DNA of 64,000 nucleotides from Candidatus Colwellia aromaticivorans (lineage in GTDB: Bacteria; Pseudomonadota; Gammaproteobacteria; Enterobacterales; Alteromonadaceae), in the NCBI RefSeq assembly GCF_003333305.1, contig NZ_QOLD01000070.1, positions 62,001 through 126,000 of the forward strand. Reading direction: 5' to 3'. Position 1 is the first letter of the stretch. Every line of letters begins with the position of its first letter. Positions 10,730 to 20,039 of the stretch are shown piece by piece. A program made the position numbers and the translations under genes. Below the pieces are notes generated by a model that had not been told where the DNA came from, searched no databases, and saw nothing but the letters and a program-made list of their open reading frames with translations.

Positions 10730-10778
10730 GTGTTGCTCCACGGGTGATTTCTGGAATTTCGTTTTGATGAAACAAGTA

Positions 10779-10798
10779 TACTGTATAGTCGTACAGTA
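10779..10798 (-). promoter_or_regulatory. LexA (SOS) box upstream of recA
   Basis: TACTGTATAGTCGTACAGTA is a near-perfect palindrome with the gammaproteobacterial CTGT-N8-ACAG pattern, 50 bp upstream of the recA start codon. It implies standard DNA-damage induction. Confidence 0.93.
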
Positions 10799-11425
10799 TC
10801 AAGTTTTTTATTTATTTTTTTATTTATTGACGACAAACCTACAAACCTATACTTTTAAGTTATTGATATAAACTCAATTTACACATAGTTATAACTTTCA
10901 ATATTCTTTTACAAAAAAGTTACTTAACACTTTTGAATTTGTATTTACGATCTTTCTTCTACTTAGTTAATACATTATTACAGCTCACCTCCGCTTTCTT
11001 TTTCATCATGAAAATAATAATAGAAAGTAAGGTTTGAATATTAAGCTTATTACATTATTCGTTCAGAAAACAAATCAACAGAATAACAATAGCTTTAGTA
11101 TTTATCACGCCGCCATAGTAAAAACAGATGGCGAAATACTGATTCAATTTTTCATATTTAGAATGAGAAAGTAAGCTTTTAAACCGCTTATAGAAAGGGT
11201 TAATTTTGATAAATATAATTGATTTAGTTCATTTACAGTTTTATCCATTTATACCCGTTTACTAAATGAACTTAATATATCCAAAGACTTAAACATGAGC
11301 AGCCAAATTAAATAGGCATCATTCGATTTTCGTTTGTCCACATTGGTGACTATACTGATATTAATCCGATAGTATTCCGATAGTATTTTTGAGTAATAAT
11401 ATGGACTTAGCTCATGGGGATAAAA
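10799..11425. other. Gene-free spacer between recA and the KAP NTPase gene
   Basis: This AT-rich spacer holds no convincing gene or RNA. A solitary TATACCCGTTTACTAAATGA at 11250 resembles one terminus of the TATACCCGT family, and CCGATAGTATT is directly repeated at about 11366-11390 before the KAP gene. It marks the change from conserved genes to accessory ones. Confidence 0.5.
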
Positions 11426-14350
11426 ATGTCGCAACCAACAACAAAAGTGAATTCTCCATCTTCAAAAACTGAACGCAAAGTAAGCGAAGGCGTTTCTGAT
11501 AATGAATCAGTAAACATAAAATCAAACTTTCCCAAGAAAAAATTGATCATCGCTTCAGGCATTATGCTGATAGGCATTTTTCTGGCTTATTTTACTTCTT
11601 ACATTGCACAACCTAATCCAACCCCCTTTGATAGAAAATTTGAATTGTTTAGCCTGAAAAGTTGGGTGCAGCCCATAGAAGAAAACGGAATTTATAGAGT
11701 AACCATTGTTAATACCACATCGCCTATTACTGAATATGCAGTAGTGGGTGAGCAATTAGCACTAACATTTGAAAGTGGTCAAGCACAAAGCATTATGCCT
11801 CAAGGTAATCTTAGCGTCATAAAACAAGAAAATAATGAGCAGTTAAGTGCACAACTAAATATCAACTTTGGTGACAATAACAATGATCAGATGACAAATT
11901 CGATAGAAAATTCAATTGATCAGTTTTTTAAATCCATTCCCGCAGAAAGCAAAAGACTAAAGATTAATCTAAGTGGGTACGTAGGTAGAACTACTTACGT
12001 AGAGCAAACACAACCAATAAAAAAGAATAACGAAAAGCAACAATTTCAGCAACAAGCCTATAGCCCACCGCCAACGGAATTAGATTCATTCACGCCCGAG
12101 TATGCGCTTGTTATAGGCGACCGATTTGTGAGAGTGGTTAAAACTTATATCCAAGGTAATTTTAACCTTAATAATATTGAGGGAACTTCTTATGGGGCTG
12201 AAAGACATTACACTAATGAATGGAAAGACGGTGTGGGTGCCAAAAACGGCGTATTGATTGAAATAAATTACGAAGTAGAATCAATTAATTGGCAACGTTT
12301 GGATGCTAGCAAAACTGTAATAACAATCCAAAATGACTCAAACGGTAAAGCAAGATGGGAAGTCGTAGACGGGAATATCTTCAACTATATCGATGGAGAA
12401 GGCAACAAAAGTACGGTTGCTGCTTTAGCCACTGCCTATTTTTCCATACATCCTGAAATATGGAAAATTAATCCAAATAAGCCAGCATTGCAAATTGATA
12501 CCGTGTTGCCATCACCACAGCTTTATCCTTCAGTTTTATCCTTATTAATTCTGGTAGTATTTAGCTTTTTATCACTACGCACACTTCGTGTTACCAATGA
12601 AGATAAAGACCTTAGCGTGGTTACAGAACAGCAAATAATTGACAACTTTATTTCAGACGCCCCAGCGAACGATACAAGTCAGGACCAGTTGGGATTTGTA
12701 GAAATTTCAAAGGCGCTTTCTAGCTTCTTGCGCAACACTGGAACAAAAGCGCCCTTAACATTAGTAATTTCAGGAGTATGGGGCTGTGGTAAATCCTCCT
12801 TGATGTATTTTTTAAAACAGAATTTAGAATCTTATCGATTACGACCTGTTTGGATAAACGCTTGGCATCATCAAAATGAAGAACAATTTTTAGCTGGATT
12901 ATTAAACTCTGTGCAGTCTAACGCTATACCTCAAGTTTGGACATCTGCAGGGCTCTTGTACCGTTGGAATTTATTTAAAATGCGCTGGTCAGAATCACCA
13001 CTAATGTATGTAGTTGCCTCTTTATTTTTCTTTGGTTCATTAAGCTACTGGCTAACCCTACAGGATTTTAATTTTGAGGTGAGTAAAAATCTGACATTTA
13101 CAGACAACTGGCAAAACATCACCGCCTTTATAACGACATTAATTGGTGGTATTCCGTTGTTACTGGCGAGCATGGACAAAATATCGACTATGGTGAGATC
13201 AAGCAACCCAATTAGATTATTGATTGGATCCCCCGGTCGTAATTTAGATTTACGTTCTAACGTGGGCTTAAGAGAAAAGTTTGCCAAAGAGTTTAATATG
13301 CTGTGTAAAGCCTTAGGCGACACTACTCTTACTATTTTTATTGATGACTTAGACAGGTGTAAAGAATCACGCATAATGGACGTCATGGAAACCCTTAACT
13401 ACTTAGTATCCAGTGGCGATTGCTACATTGTGCTAGGCATGGAACGTGAGCCTGTTGAAAAAGCTATCATTAATTATTACCGCAATACGCACGAAGATTT
13501 ATCGCCCGAAGAATTACAGCTTAAGGCGACACGTTATTTAGAAAAAATTATTAATATCGAAATTCCGGTTCCAGTCGCAACCCCATCACAAGTAAGTTCT
13601 TTAACAGCAAGTGTAAAATCACCTAAGAATAACGCTTCTGCAAAATGGAACTGGTCATCACCCCTTTTATTTTTTTTAGCTTTATCAGCCAGTATTATTT
13701 TGGGCACCTATTTAGCAGGTGTTGTATCTATTGATATTAGCGAGACTGAGCAAACCTCCGCTATAACCTCATCCATGACTGAGCCTGCACAACCTAGCAT
13801 AGAAAAAGAAGAGAATAATAATAGCGAGAAAGCTCCTATAGGAGAACTTTCTGAAACTAAATTTTTATGGTCATTTGAAAAACCAAAACAACAACGAAAC
13901 TATATTAATTTTATATTACCTTTCTTGATTGTCGGTATTGTCGCCCTTATTATTAGATTAGAGCGATATCGACAACGTAAGCAGGTTGTTGAAAAAGACT
14001 CCGTTCCTTTCTTAAAAGCAATTGCAGTATGGGCGCAGGCCTTAGGTACTTCAAGCCATACACCAAGAAGCATTAAACGTTATGTTAATCGTGCTCGTTA
14101 TTTAGCCATGCGAAATATTGCCTCAAGCGCAGGAATAAAAGAAGAAAACTTAGTGACGTTAGCCGCTTTGCTAGAGTTTGCGGATCAGAATAACTTTCAA
14201 GATTTTGATAGTCTGAAAAGCTATGTTCCTCACTTTGAAAATGAAGGCTTTGAACAAGACATCAAAGTTTTACTAGCTAAATCAGAAAACATTACTGAAG
14301 AAAAAAAAAGGCTATTTTTACATTGGGTTAAAGGCATTCAGGTTAACTAA
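11426..14350 (+). CDS. Large membrane protein with a KAP-family P-loop NTPase domain
   Basis: A 974-residue protein. A first membrane segment at about 40-61 is followed by about 300 polar residues (to about 365) and a second segment at about 365-387, so the polar part probably faces the periplasm. The KAP NTPase follows: Walker A GVWGCGKSS (about 450-457), two membrane segments inserted in the domain (about 523-545 and 564-585), Walker B TIFIDDLDR (about 635-643), then two more segments (about 744-766 and 826-846) and a polar C-terminus. Such insertions between Walker motifs are typical of KAP ATPases, some of which act in phage exclusion (PifA); a defence role here is inference. GGGGAT precedes the ATG at 11426; an ATG at 11414 is possible. 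No partner gene is adjacent. Confidence 0.85.
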   Translation: MSQPTTKVNSPSSKTERKVSEGVSDNESVNIKSNFPKKKLIIASGIMLIGIFLAYFTSYIAQPNPTPFDRKFELFSLKSWVQPIEENGIYRVTIVNTTSPITEYAVVGEQLALTFESGQAQSIMPQGNLSVIKQENNEQLSAQLNINFGDNNNDQMTNSIENSIDQFFKSIPAESKRLKINLSGYVGRTTYVEQTQPIKKNNEKQQFQQQAYSPPPTELDSFTPEYALVIGDRFVRVVKTYIQGNFNLNNIEGTSYGAERHYTNEWKDGVGAKNGVLIEINYEVESINWQRLDASKTVITIQNDSNGKARWEVVDGNIFNYIDGEGNKSTVAALATAYFSIHPEIWKINPNKPALQIDTVLPSPQLYPSVLSLLILVVFSFLSLRTLRVTNEDKDLSVVTEQQIIDNFISDAPANDTSQDQLGFVEISKALSSFLRNTGTKAPLTLVISGVWGCGKSSLMYFLKQNLESYRLRPVWINAWHHQNEEQFLAGLLNSVQSNAIPQVWTSAGLLYRWNLFKMRWSESPLMYVVASLFFFGSLSYWLTLQDFNFEVSKNLTFTDNWQNITAFITTLIGGIPLLLASMDKISTMVRSSNPIRLLIGSPGRNLDLRSNVGLREKFAKEFNMLCKALGDTTLTIFIDDLDRCKESRIMDVMETLNYLVSSGDCYIVLGMEREPVEKAIINYYRNTHEDLSPEELQLKATRYLEKIINIEIPVPVATPSQVSSLTASVKSPKNNASAKWNWSSPLLFFLALSASIILGTYLAGVVSIDISETEQTSAITSSMTEPAQPSIEKEENNNSEKAPIGELSETKFLWSFEKPKQQRNYINFILPFLIVGIVALIIRLERYRQRKQVVEKDSVPFLKAIAVWAQALGTSSHTPRSIKRYVNRARYLAMRNIASSAGIKEENLVTLAALLEFADQNNFQDFDSLKSYVPHFENEGFEQDIKVLLAKSENITEEKKRLFLHWVKGIQVN

Positions 14351-14432
14351 CTTATTGGCTATGTTCCCGTAAATTGTTACCATACTGTATATAACATCAG
14401 TATTCGCGTGTCTTATTATGATATCAGCATAA

Positions 14433-14912
14433 TTTAAAAAACTATTAGTCGCGTTAGAACACCTAACAGATAAGCAAGTTAGAGATGTAGAGAAGCTTTT
14501 AAAAGGCGATAGTTTAATTCAGCCAATCATTACAGAGCTTTAACTACGCATGATTGATGAACCTAAGTGTCCCCATTGCCATAGTTGTTTGATCAATCGA
14601 CACGGTAAAGCTGAAGCTATGCAAAGGTATCGTTGTAAAAACTGCACAAAAACCTTTAACGCTGTGACTAATACACCATTAGCTAGGTTACAGCATAAAG
14701 AAAAATGGCTAGATTATTTCCAATGTATGATCAGTGGCAAAGTGCTAAGAGAGTCAGCAAGCGATTGTGGCATTAACTTAAAAACATCGTTTAGGTGGCG
14801 ACACCGCTTTCTTCAACTGCCTTCAACAATGAAGGTTACACTACTAGAAGGGATAGTTGAAGCGTCACTTTCCACATTTGTTTACACAGTTCTGACTACC
14901 AGCCCACCCTAG
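14433..14912 (+). pseudogene. Inactivated, truncated IS1595-family transposase
   Basis: One reading frame runs through the region but is broken by an in-frame TAA at 14541-14543. Upstream of the stop lies a transposase N-terminus (LLVALEHLTDKQVRDVEKLL). Downstream lies the N-terminal zinc ribbon (CPHCHSC and YRCKNCTKTF) and helix-turn-helix region (LRESASDCGINLKTSFRWRH) of IS1595-type transposases. The protein then leaves the family after EGIVEA, just where the DDE catalytic domain should begin. The CAGTTCTGACTACCAGCCCA at about 14888 may be the right IS end, implying an internal deletion. It cannot transpose on its own. Confidence 0.8.
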
Positions 14913-15260
14913 TTAATTGTTTATTATATATATTATTAATAACTTCCTATATTTTAAGTCTGTTTACTATGTAAAGAATAAATTCCAAATGTTTTTAAGT
15001 ATATTCCTTATAATTTTGACTATAGATAACAAAAAGTACTAAATTTAGCGCAAATTAGTACATAAGTTAAATAACAAAAATAACACTTAGTTTTGAACAA
15101 TACTTATCTGCAAGCATTGTTGAGGGCATGGTGATTTCGACTTTCTGTTTTTGGCGAAATAATTAATCGAGATTACTTTTTTAGATAAAATATAGTCACA
15201 AAAAACCAGCAGACCCTAAACATTAGAAAACAGATCTAGTGTTAACGAAGGAATAATAAA
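14913..15260. other. AT-rich spacer before the TPP enzyme gene
   Basis: I see no gene, RNA or clear repeat here. The only recognisable signal is AAGGA at 15248-15252, the ribosome binding site of the next gene. Confidence 0.45.
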
Positions 15261-16895
15261 ATGCAAAATATCACCTGTTCAGACGCTATTATCCAAACCC
15301 TGATTAAAAACGGTGTGGATACTATTTTCGGTATTCCCGGCGCACAAACCTATACTTTTTTCGATGCGTTACACAAACATCAAGATAAGATAAAAACCTA
15401 TGTCAGTCGCCATGAGCAAGGCTCTGCTTATGCTGCCTATGGATATGCAAAATCAACAGGTAAAGTCGCCGCATATTGTGTAGTGCCAGGTCCTGGTGTA
15501 CTAAATACAACAGCGGCACTTTGTACAGCCCATAATGCTCCCGTACTCTGCATTACCGGACAAGTACCCAGTGAGTTCTTGGGCGTTGGTCATGGCATGC
15601 TTCACGAACTTCCAGATCAGCTTAACACCCTACGTACACTGACTAAGTGGGCTGCCCGTATAAACCATACCGCTGAAGCTCCCGCAATAGTAGAAGAAGC
15701 ATTTAAGAACCTAACTAGCGGTCGTATACAACCCGTAGCGCTCGAAGTGCCAATGGATGTTCTCGGTCACAAAGCCATGGTGGATATGAATTTCCCTCAC
15801 ATCCCAGGCGCCATTATCGAACCCCGTGCTGATAAAATCAGCCAAGCAGCTGATATGATCCGTAAAGCCAAAAACCCTATGATTTATGTAGGCAGCGGAG
15901 CTATAGAGGCTAAGGATGAGATCGCGCGACTAGCCAAACTAATTCAGGCGCCCGTGGCCGCTTTTCGTGGTGGACGAGGCATTGTTGGGGATGATACTCC
16001 TTATGGTTTTAACTGCGCACAAGGTTACAAATACTACCCTAAAGTAGACTTAATGATAGGTATTGGTACCCGACTAGAGCTTCCCGCTTTCAGGTGGCAA
16101 GAAGGTAACGCCAACCATAATATGATTCGAATCGACATTGACCCAATACAGTCTGTACGCTTGCGTGGTGACGTAGGCATTGTTTCTGATTCCAAGCTTG
16201 GGGTGAGTGCATTACTTAAAGATCTTGCAACTAACTATGAAACTCCCCTTTCAAAAGAACAAGAATTCACTGATCTCAAAGCCGATGTGTGGGCACAAAT
16301 CAACAAAAAAATTCAACCGCAAATGACTTACTTGGGAATAATGCGAGACGTTTTACCACGTGATGCCTTTGTCGTTGAAGAAATCTCCCAAGTAGGATTC
16401 GCTTCATATTATGGCTTCCCCGTCTATGAACCGCGTAAATTAGTCACCTGTGGCTATCAAGGTAATCTGGGACATGGATTTCAAACCGGTATAGGTGTCA
16501 AAATAGCCAACCCTGATACCCCAGTCGTTTCAATAGCGGGTGATGGTGGGTTCATGTTCGGCGTACAGGAGCTAGCCACAGCAGTGCAATATAAAGTAGG
16601 TCTTATCACCCTCATATTTAACAATAACGCCTATGGCAATGTTAGACGAGATCAGATCAATTTCTTTGAAGGACGCGCCTTCGGCTCAGAGCTGCAAAAC
16701 CCAGATTTCGTAAAATTAGCTGAAAGCTTTGGTGCCAAAGCCTATCGTGCAAACTCTCCGGCGGAGCTCAAAACTTATTTGCAACAAGCCCTAATTGATT
16801 CTGAAGATGGTCCTGTCATTATTGAGATACCTTGTGAACGAGGCAGTGAAGCATCCCCTTTTGAATTTCTGTTACCAACAAACTACGGGCGATGA
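15261..16895 (+). CDS. Thiamine-diphosphate-dependent enzyme, acetolactate-synthase-like
   Basis: A 544-residue protein with the full three-domain plan of the TPP decarboxylase/carboligase family: an N-terminal pyrimidine-binding domain with the activating Glu in RHEQGSAYAAYGYA (about residue 50), a central domain, and a C-terminal diphosphate-binding domain with GDGG...NNNAYG (about 425-455). The best family label is acetolactate-synthase-like, but there is no regulatory small subunit, no other branched-chain gene nearby, and benzoylformate decarboxylase, sulfoacetaldehyde acetyltransferase or another keto-acid enzyme cannot be excluded. It stands alone, between an IS relic and a tRNA-fragment junction, which suggests acquired DNA. 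Confidence 0.8.
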   Translation: MQNITCSDAIIQTLIKNGVDTIFGIPGAQTYTFFDALHKHQDKIKTYVSRHEQGSAYAAYGYAKSTGKVAAYCVVPGPGVLNTTAALCTAHNAPVLCITGQVPSEFLGVGHGMLHELPDQLNTLRTLTKWAARINHTAEAPAIVEEAFKNLTSGRIQPVALEVPMDVLGHKAMVDMNFPHIPGAIIEPRADKISQAADMIRKAKNPMIYVGSGAIEAKDEIARLAKLIQAPVAAFRGGRGIVGDDTPYGFNCAQGYKYYPKVDLMIGIGTRLELPAFRWQEGNANHNMIRIDIDPIQSVRLRGDVGIVSDSKLGVSALLKDLATNYETPLSKEQEFTDLKADVWAQINKKIQPQMTYLGIMRDVLPRDAFVVEEISQVGFASYYGFPVYEPRKLVTCGYQGNLGHGFQTGIGVKIANPDTPVVSIAGDGGFMFGVQELATAVQYKVGLITLIFNNNAYGNVRRDQINFFEGRAFGSELQNPDFVKLAESFGAKAYRANSPAELKTYLQQALIDSEDGPVIIEIPCERGSEASPFEFLLPTNYGR

Positions 16896-17041
16896 TCAAT
16901 AAGAGAGAATAGTGTCGTTAAATCACCGTTATTTATTGATTATGGTAAACGGTTAGGCAAAGGTTGGTAAGTCAAGAAGCTATAGAAAACATATGGCAAA
17001 AAGTTTGAATCTAATGTCTCCAAACACACAACGTAGACATA

Positions 17042-17136
17042 AAAAAAGCCCCGACTCTTTCGAGTCAGGGCTTTCTATAGATGGTACCGCAAGACGGACT
17101 TGAACCGTCACTTCTTTCGAAACCGGATTTTGAATT
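17042..17136 (-). repeat. Terminator plus 3' fragment of tRNA-Leu (attachment-site-like duplication)
   Basis: Bases 17082-17136 repeat about the last 55 nt of the tRNA-Leu gene at 21722-21806, nearly without change, and then diverge inside the anticodon arm. The tRNA terminator hairpin (17045-17074, arms AAAGCCCCGACTC and GAGTCAGGGCTTT) is copied as well. Integration at the 3' end of a tRNA gene leaves this pattern: one whole tRNA and one 3' fragment in direct orientation. Confidence 0.85.
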
Positions 17137-17644
17137 CTTTGCAAAGCCTTTAAGAACTACAGTTATCAATATATAACAATAAGTATCAAAGATAGTTTTT
17201 AAACAATATCCTTTAAAATCGATTCATATCGTTAAGTTTAGTCCATCACTAAACACACACATTATGATTTAATGTACCACTGCTACAATAGTATTTAATG
17301 GGTGATTAAATTTAAAGTACTCGTGGCCATCTATACTCAGAGTAGTGTTAATAGTTTTAATTTTTTTCAACGTACCAAAAATCAACACTACAGTTGATTG
17401 TATTGGCAAAAATAAAATACACTACCCCCTTGTAAACACCACTCTAAAAGCGCCACTATTTGCCGAACAGTAGATTTTTTACTTATATCTACAGATTTTT
17501 AATATCTTTGAATTATTAAAAATTTGAGCTATAAACCATTTCTATGGCGATAACATATTGTCGATATCTATTAAAACCAATCAAAAAAACTGCTCTTTTA
17601 TTAGCTAAGTCAGTTTGAAATAAGCTGAGAATGAAACTTCGTTA
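17137..17644. other. AT-rich gene-free stretch inside the tRNA-bounded segment
   Basis: No reading frame of useful length, RNA or recognised repeat is visible. This is where an integrase gene might be expected, and none is found. Confidence 0.45.
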
Positions 17645-18673
17645 TTAAAGGATTCTATCTTTTGCAATTTGGGCAAGTTTCTCACAATAGTTAATTATAA
17701 AATGATCCTTTGCAACATTACCAAATGTACTCACAATTTGCTTCCAAAAGTCTTCTAGTACAATAAAAATATTAGGACTGTGTTTTACCGTAACGGAACA
17801 AGGCTTTGCTGTTGTTTTTAGTTCACCTTGTATATAAACAAGGTTTCCATAATGAGTATAACCTGCAAGTTTTTTACGAAGCCATTCACTGAGTCGCTTG
17901 CTTCCATTAATTGGTATTAATCTAAGTAAGTTTAATGAAAATCTCATGCCATACCCAAACGGCAGTCGCGTCACTATATCCGCACGATGAACCACGCGAT
18001 AAACAGGGCTTCGTACATTTTCATAAAATTCATCATCAGCTGCACGAGGACATCCAAAAGTATACGTAGCCCCTATATTAAACTCCTGCAGATACTTTGT
18101 TGCTAACATGGCCCAAGCTCCACCAAGAGAATGTCCAGTAATGTATAATGGTTTTGTATTACCCTGTTCAGATAGACTATTACGCACATCATCAAGAATT
18201 AAATGAATGCCATCATGAAACCCTTTATGGGCCAAGCCACCACCGATTGCGGGTTGTAACATTAATTTTGCATCAGTAAAAGCATCTTTAGCTGAGGAAG
18301 TTCCGCGAAAAGATAAAACCAGAAATGATTCTTCACCATTACATATTTCTGCCAATAAAGCTTCAGTTTCACCTTTAACAAAAGAATCCACAAGTCGAAT
18401 CTTATTTGTTTCTAGGATGGCTTCAACATTGCTTTTATTACGCCCTGAACGCTCAATTAAGTCTTTTACTAAACCATCAAACTCAGTATCAACCTTACCA
18501 GTATCAACAAGATTTTTGATATCTGATATCAGTGTTCCTACATTCTTTTCCTGAGGCAGCTCTTCATATACTAATCGTGAGAATTCAGCAAGCAGCCATG
18601 ATGTTCTGTCAGAATATGCTGCTCGTTTAATAGGGTGAGTTTTGAACACGCTTCTTTCTAAAAAGTATTCCAT
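17645..18673 (-). CDS. Class 3 lipase-like alpha/beta hydrolase
   Basis: A 342-residue protein with the lipase class 3 fold. The segment VLSFRGTSSAKDAFTDAK (about 120-140) is the conserved oxyanion-side strand, and ITGHSLGGAWAML (about 180) holds the nucleophile Ser within GHSLGG. FGCPRAADDEF and VVHRADIVTRLPFG follow, with the Asp of the triad. The final His is probably in the YTHYGNLVY stretch. There is no clear signal peptide, so it may be cytoplasmic or exported by a Sec-independent route. In the neighbourhood is a phasin, so an intracellular lipid or polyester substrate is possible but unproven. Confidence 0.85.
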   Translation of the reverse strand: MEYFLERSVFKTHPIKRAAYSDRTSWLLAEFSRLVYEELPQEKNVGTLISDIKNLVDTGKVDTEFDGLVKDLIERSGRNKSNVEAILETNKIRLVDSFVKGETEALLAEICNGEESFLVLSFRGTSSAKDAFTDAKLMLQPAIGGGLAHKGFHDGIHLILDDVRNSLSEQGNTKPLYITGHSLGGAWAMLATKYLQEFNIGATYTFGCPRAADDEFYENVRSPVYRVVHRADIVTRLPFGYGMRFSLNLLRLIPINGSKRLSEWLRKKLAGYTHYGNLVYIQGELKTTAKPCSVTVKHSPNIFIVLEDFWKQIVSTFGNVAKDHFIINYCEKLAQIAKDRIL

Positions 18674-19132
18674 AATATTTCCTCAAGGTGAGCGATTATA
18701 TTTTTCTAAGTATGAGACCAGATCCTAACAGCTTATTAGTTTTACATATAAAATTTAACGCCTTTAATCAATTAGTTAAACCTACCGCTTTGTATTATGT
18801 AGTCTTGTTGAGTTCTAAATAGCTTATCTTTTTTAATGATAAAAATGTTGTTTTTAAAACAGTACCACAAGAAAAAGTTAAATATTTAGCTAAATGTAAA
18901 TCTCACACCTTTTTACAACTATCAGTTGTTTACCTTGTTAAATCTAAGTGTCGACTGCTCTCTGTGAGTATTGTCTTGTTAGCATATAATCAACAATGCT
19001 ATTTAAAAAAGGTGGCTTTATGTTGCAGGGCAGCAATAAAGTTGTTGACGCCTATCTTTTAACCAATTATACTAGCTTCAAATCAAGTTGCTGCACCGCA
19101 GTATAAGACAAAACTAAATAGGAATATTAATT
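18674..19132. other. Divergent spacer between lipase and phasin genes
   Basis: The spacer contains the promoters of two divergent genes but no gene of its own. The phasin start is preceded by AATAGGAATATTAATT, with AGGA as a modest ribosome binding site. No RNA structure stands out. Confidence 0.45.
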
Positions 19133-19504
19133 ATGTTTACACAATTAACAGAACAATTCACTACTGCAATGAATTCATTAAACAATGCAGACCAGTTCTC
19201 TACAGCGATGAAGCCATTTAACAGCCTTGTAGAAATTAATACTAAAACGGTTGAGACATTAATCAATCAACAAGCAGCATTAATTACTACCATCATGAAC
19301 GATAGCGTAGCGCAATCTAAAGCGTTATCAGAGCAAACAGATTTAGCCACAGCAATTGAAGCACAAAAAGTTTTCACTGAAGCGCTTCAAGCTAAAGTTT
19401 CTGCCTCAGCTAAAGAAGCTTATGATGTTGTAGCTAAAACGTCTGAAGAAGTATCTACACTAGTTAAAGATTCTATAGCTGAAGCATCTACGCTTGCTAA
19501 ATAA
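19133..19504 (+). CDS. Phasin-family protein
   Basis: A 123-residue, almost wholly alpha-helical protein rich in Ala, Thr, Ser and Glu, with no Cys or Trp. The pattern (FNSLVEINTKTVETLINQQ near residues 28-46, then a long amphipathic coiled stretch ending in VSTLVKDSIAEASTLAK) is that of phasin_2 proteins, which coat polyhydroxyalkanoate granules. No PHA synthase or depolymerase gene is in the window, so its target granule would be specified elsewhere or its role may differ. It has its own terminator. Confidence 0.8.
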   Translation: MFTQLTEQFTTAMNSLNNADQFSTAMKPFNSLVEINTKTVETLINQQAALITTIMNDSVAQSKALSEQTDLATAIEAQKVFTEALQAKVSASAKEAYDVVAKTSEEVSTLVKDSIAEASTLAK

Positions 19505-19543
19505 TTGATGACTAAACAATAAGCCCACTTTGCGCTTATTATT

Positions 19544-19576
19544 GAAAAAACCAGTATCAAGATACTGGTTTTTTTA
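19544..19576 (+). terminator. Phasin gene terminator
   Basis: The hairpin AAAAAACCAGTATC / GATACTGGTTTTTT with a two-base loop, followed by T residues, lies 40 bp past the phasin stop codon. From here to 19842 no other gene is visible. Confidence 0.88.
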
Positions 19577-19842
19577 TGCCTGAAATATGATTGATACCAA
19601 TTGAAGTAATGAATTAATCATTCAGCGAGACTTTATTCAGTATTCGTAAATTTAGATGGCACCATAGTAAGTCCTACCATAACAGCAAAGTTTTAAATAA
19701 ATATCATATCGCGTACGGTTTTACAGGATAGCTACAGGAGTTTTACAATATTTTAGAAATAAGAAATCGTTGCAACGATAACCACAGTGATAGAAGCAGT
19801 CCTTGCAGGTGAACTTGACTCCTTATTAGATAAAGTAATCTC

Positions 19843-19968
19843 TCATCCAAGCAAAAAGAAACAATCCCACCGCACTACATCAAAATGCCCCGGCTCAATT
19901 AAATCCACCATATCCTGTGCCCACAAATCCATATGGGTGATACGCCACTTACCAACGAATTCATTCAT
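19843..19968 (-). pseudogene. Truncated remnant of a small conserved protein
   Basis: The minus strand encodes about 41 residues beginning MNEFVGKWRITHMDLWAQDM and continuing VDLIEPGHFDVVR before it runs into a stop. This N-terminus resembles a widespread uncharacterised bacterial small protein that continues for another 60 or more residues, so I take it as a 5' remnant. The call rests on memory of the MNEFVGKWRI...MDLW start. Confidence 0.45.
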
Positions 19969-20039
19969 AACTATGCCCCTCACTTGTACGCTAGCCAAAT
20001 ATTTAAGGTAGATATACTTGTTTGGTTAGTATTGTACTA

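Noticed and set aside
10799-14912. Multi-gene defence island around the KAP NTPase
   Set aside because: No restriction, toxin-antitoxin, retron or CBASS-type gene is adjacent; only the single KAP gene and an IS relic are present, so I claim no more than a candidate.
19787-20011. Plus-strand 74-residue reading frame
   Set aside because: It is antisense to a better minus-strand remnant beginning MNEFVGKWRI and has a non-protein-like composition.
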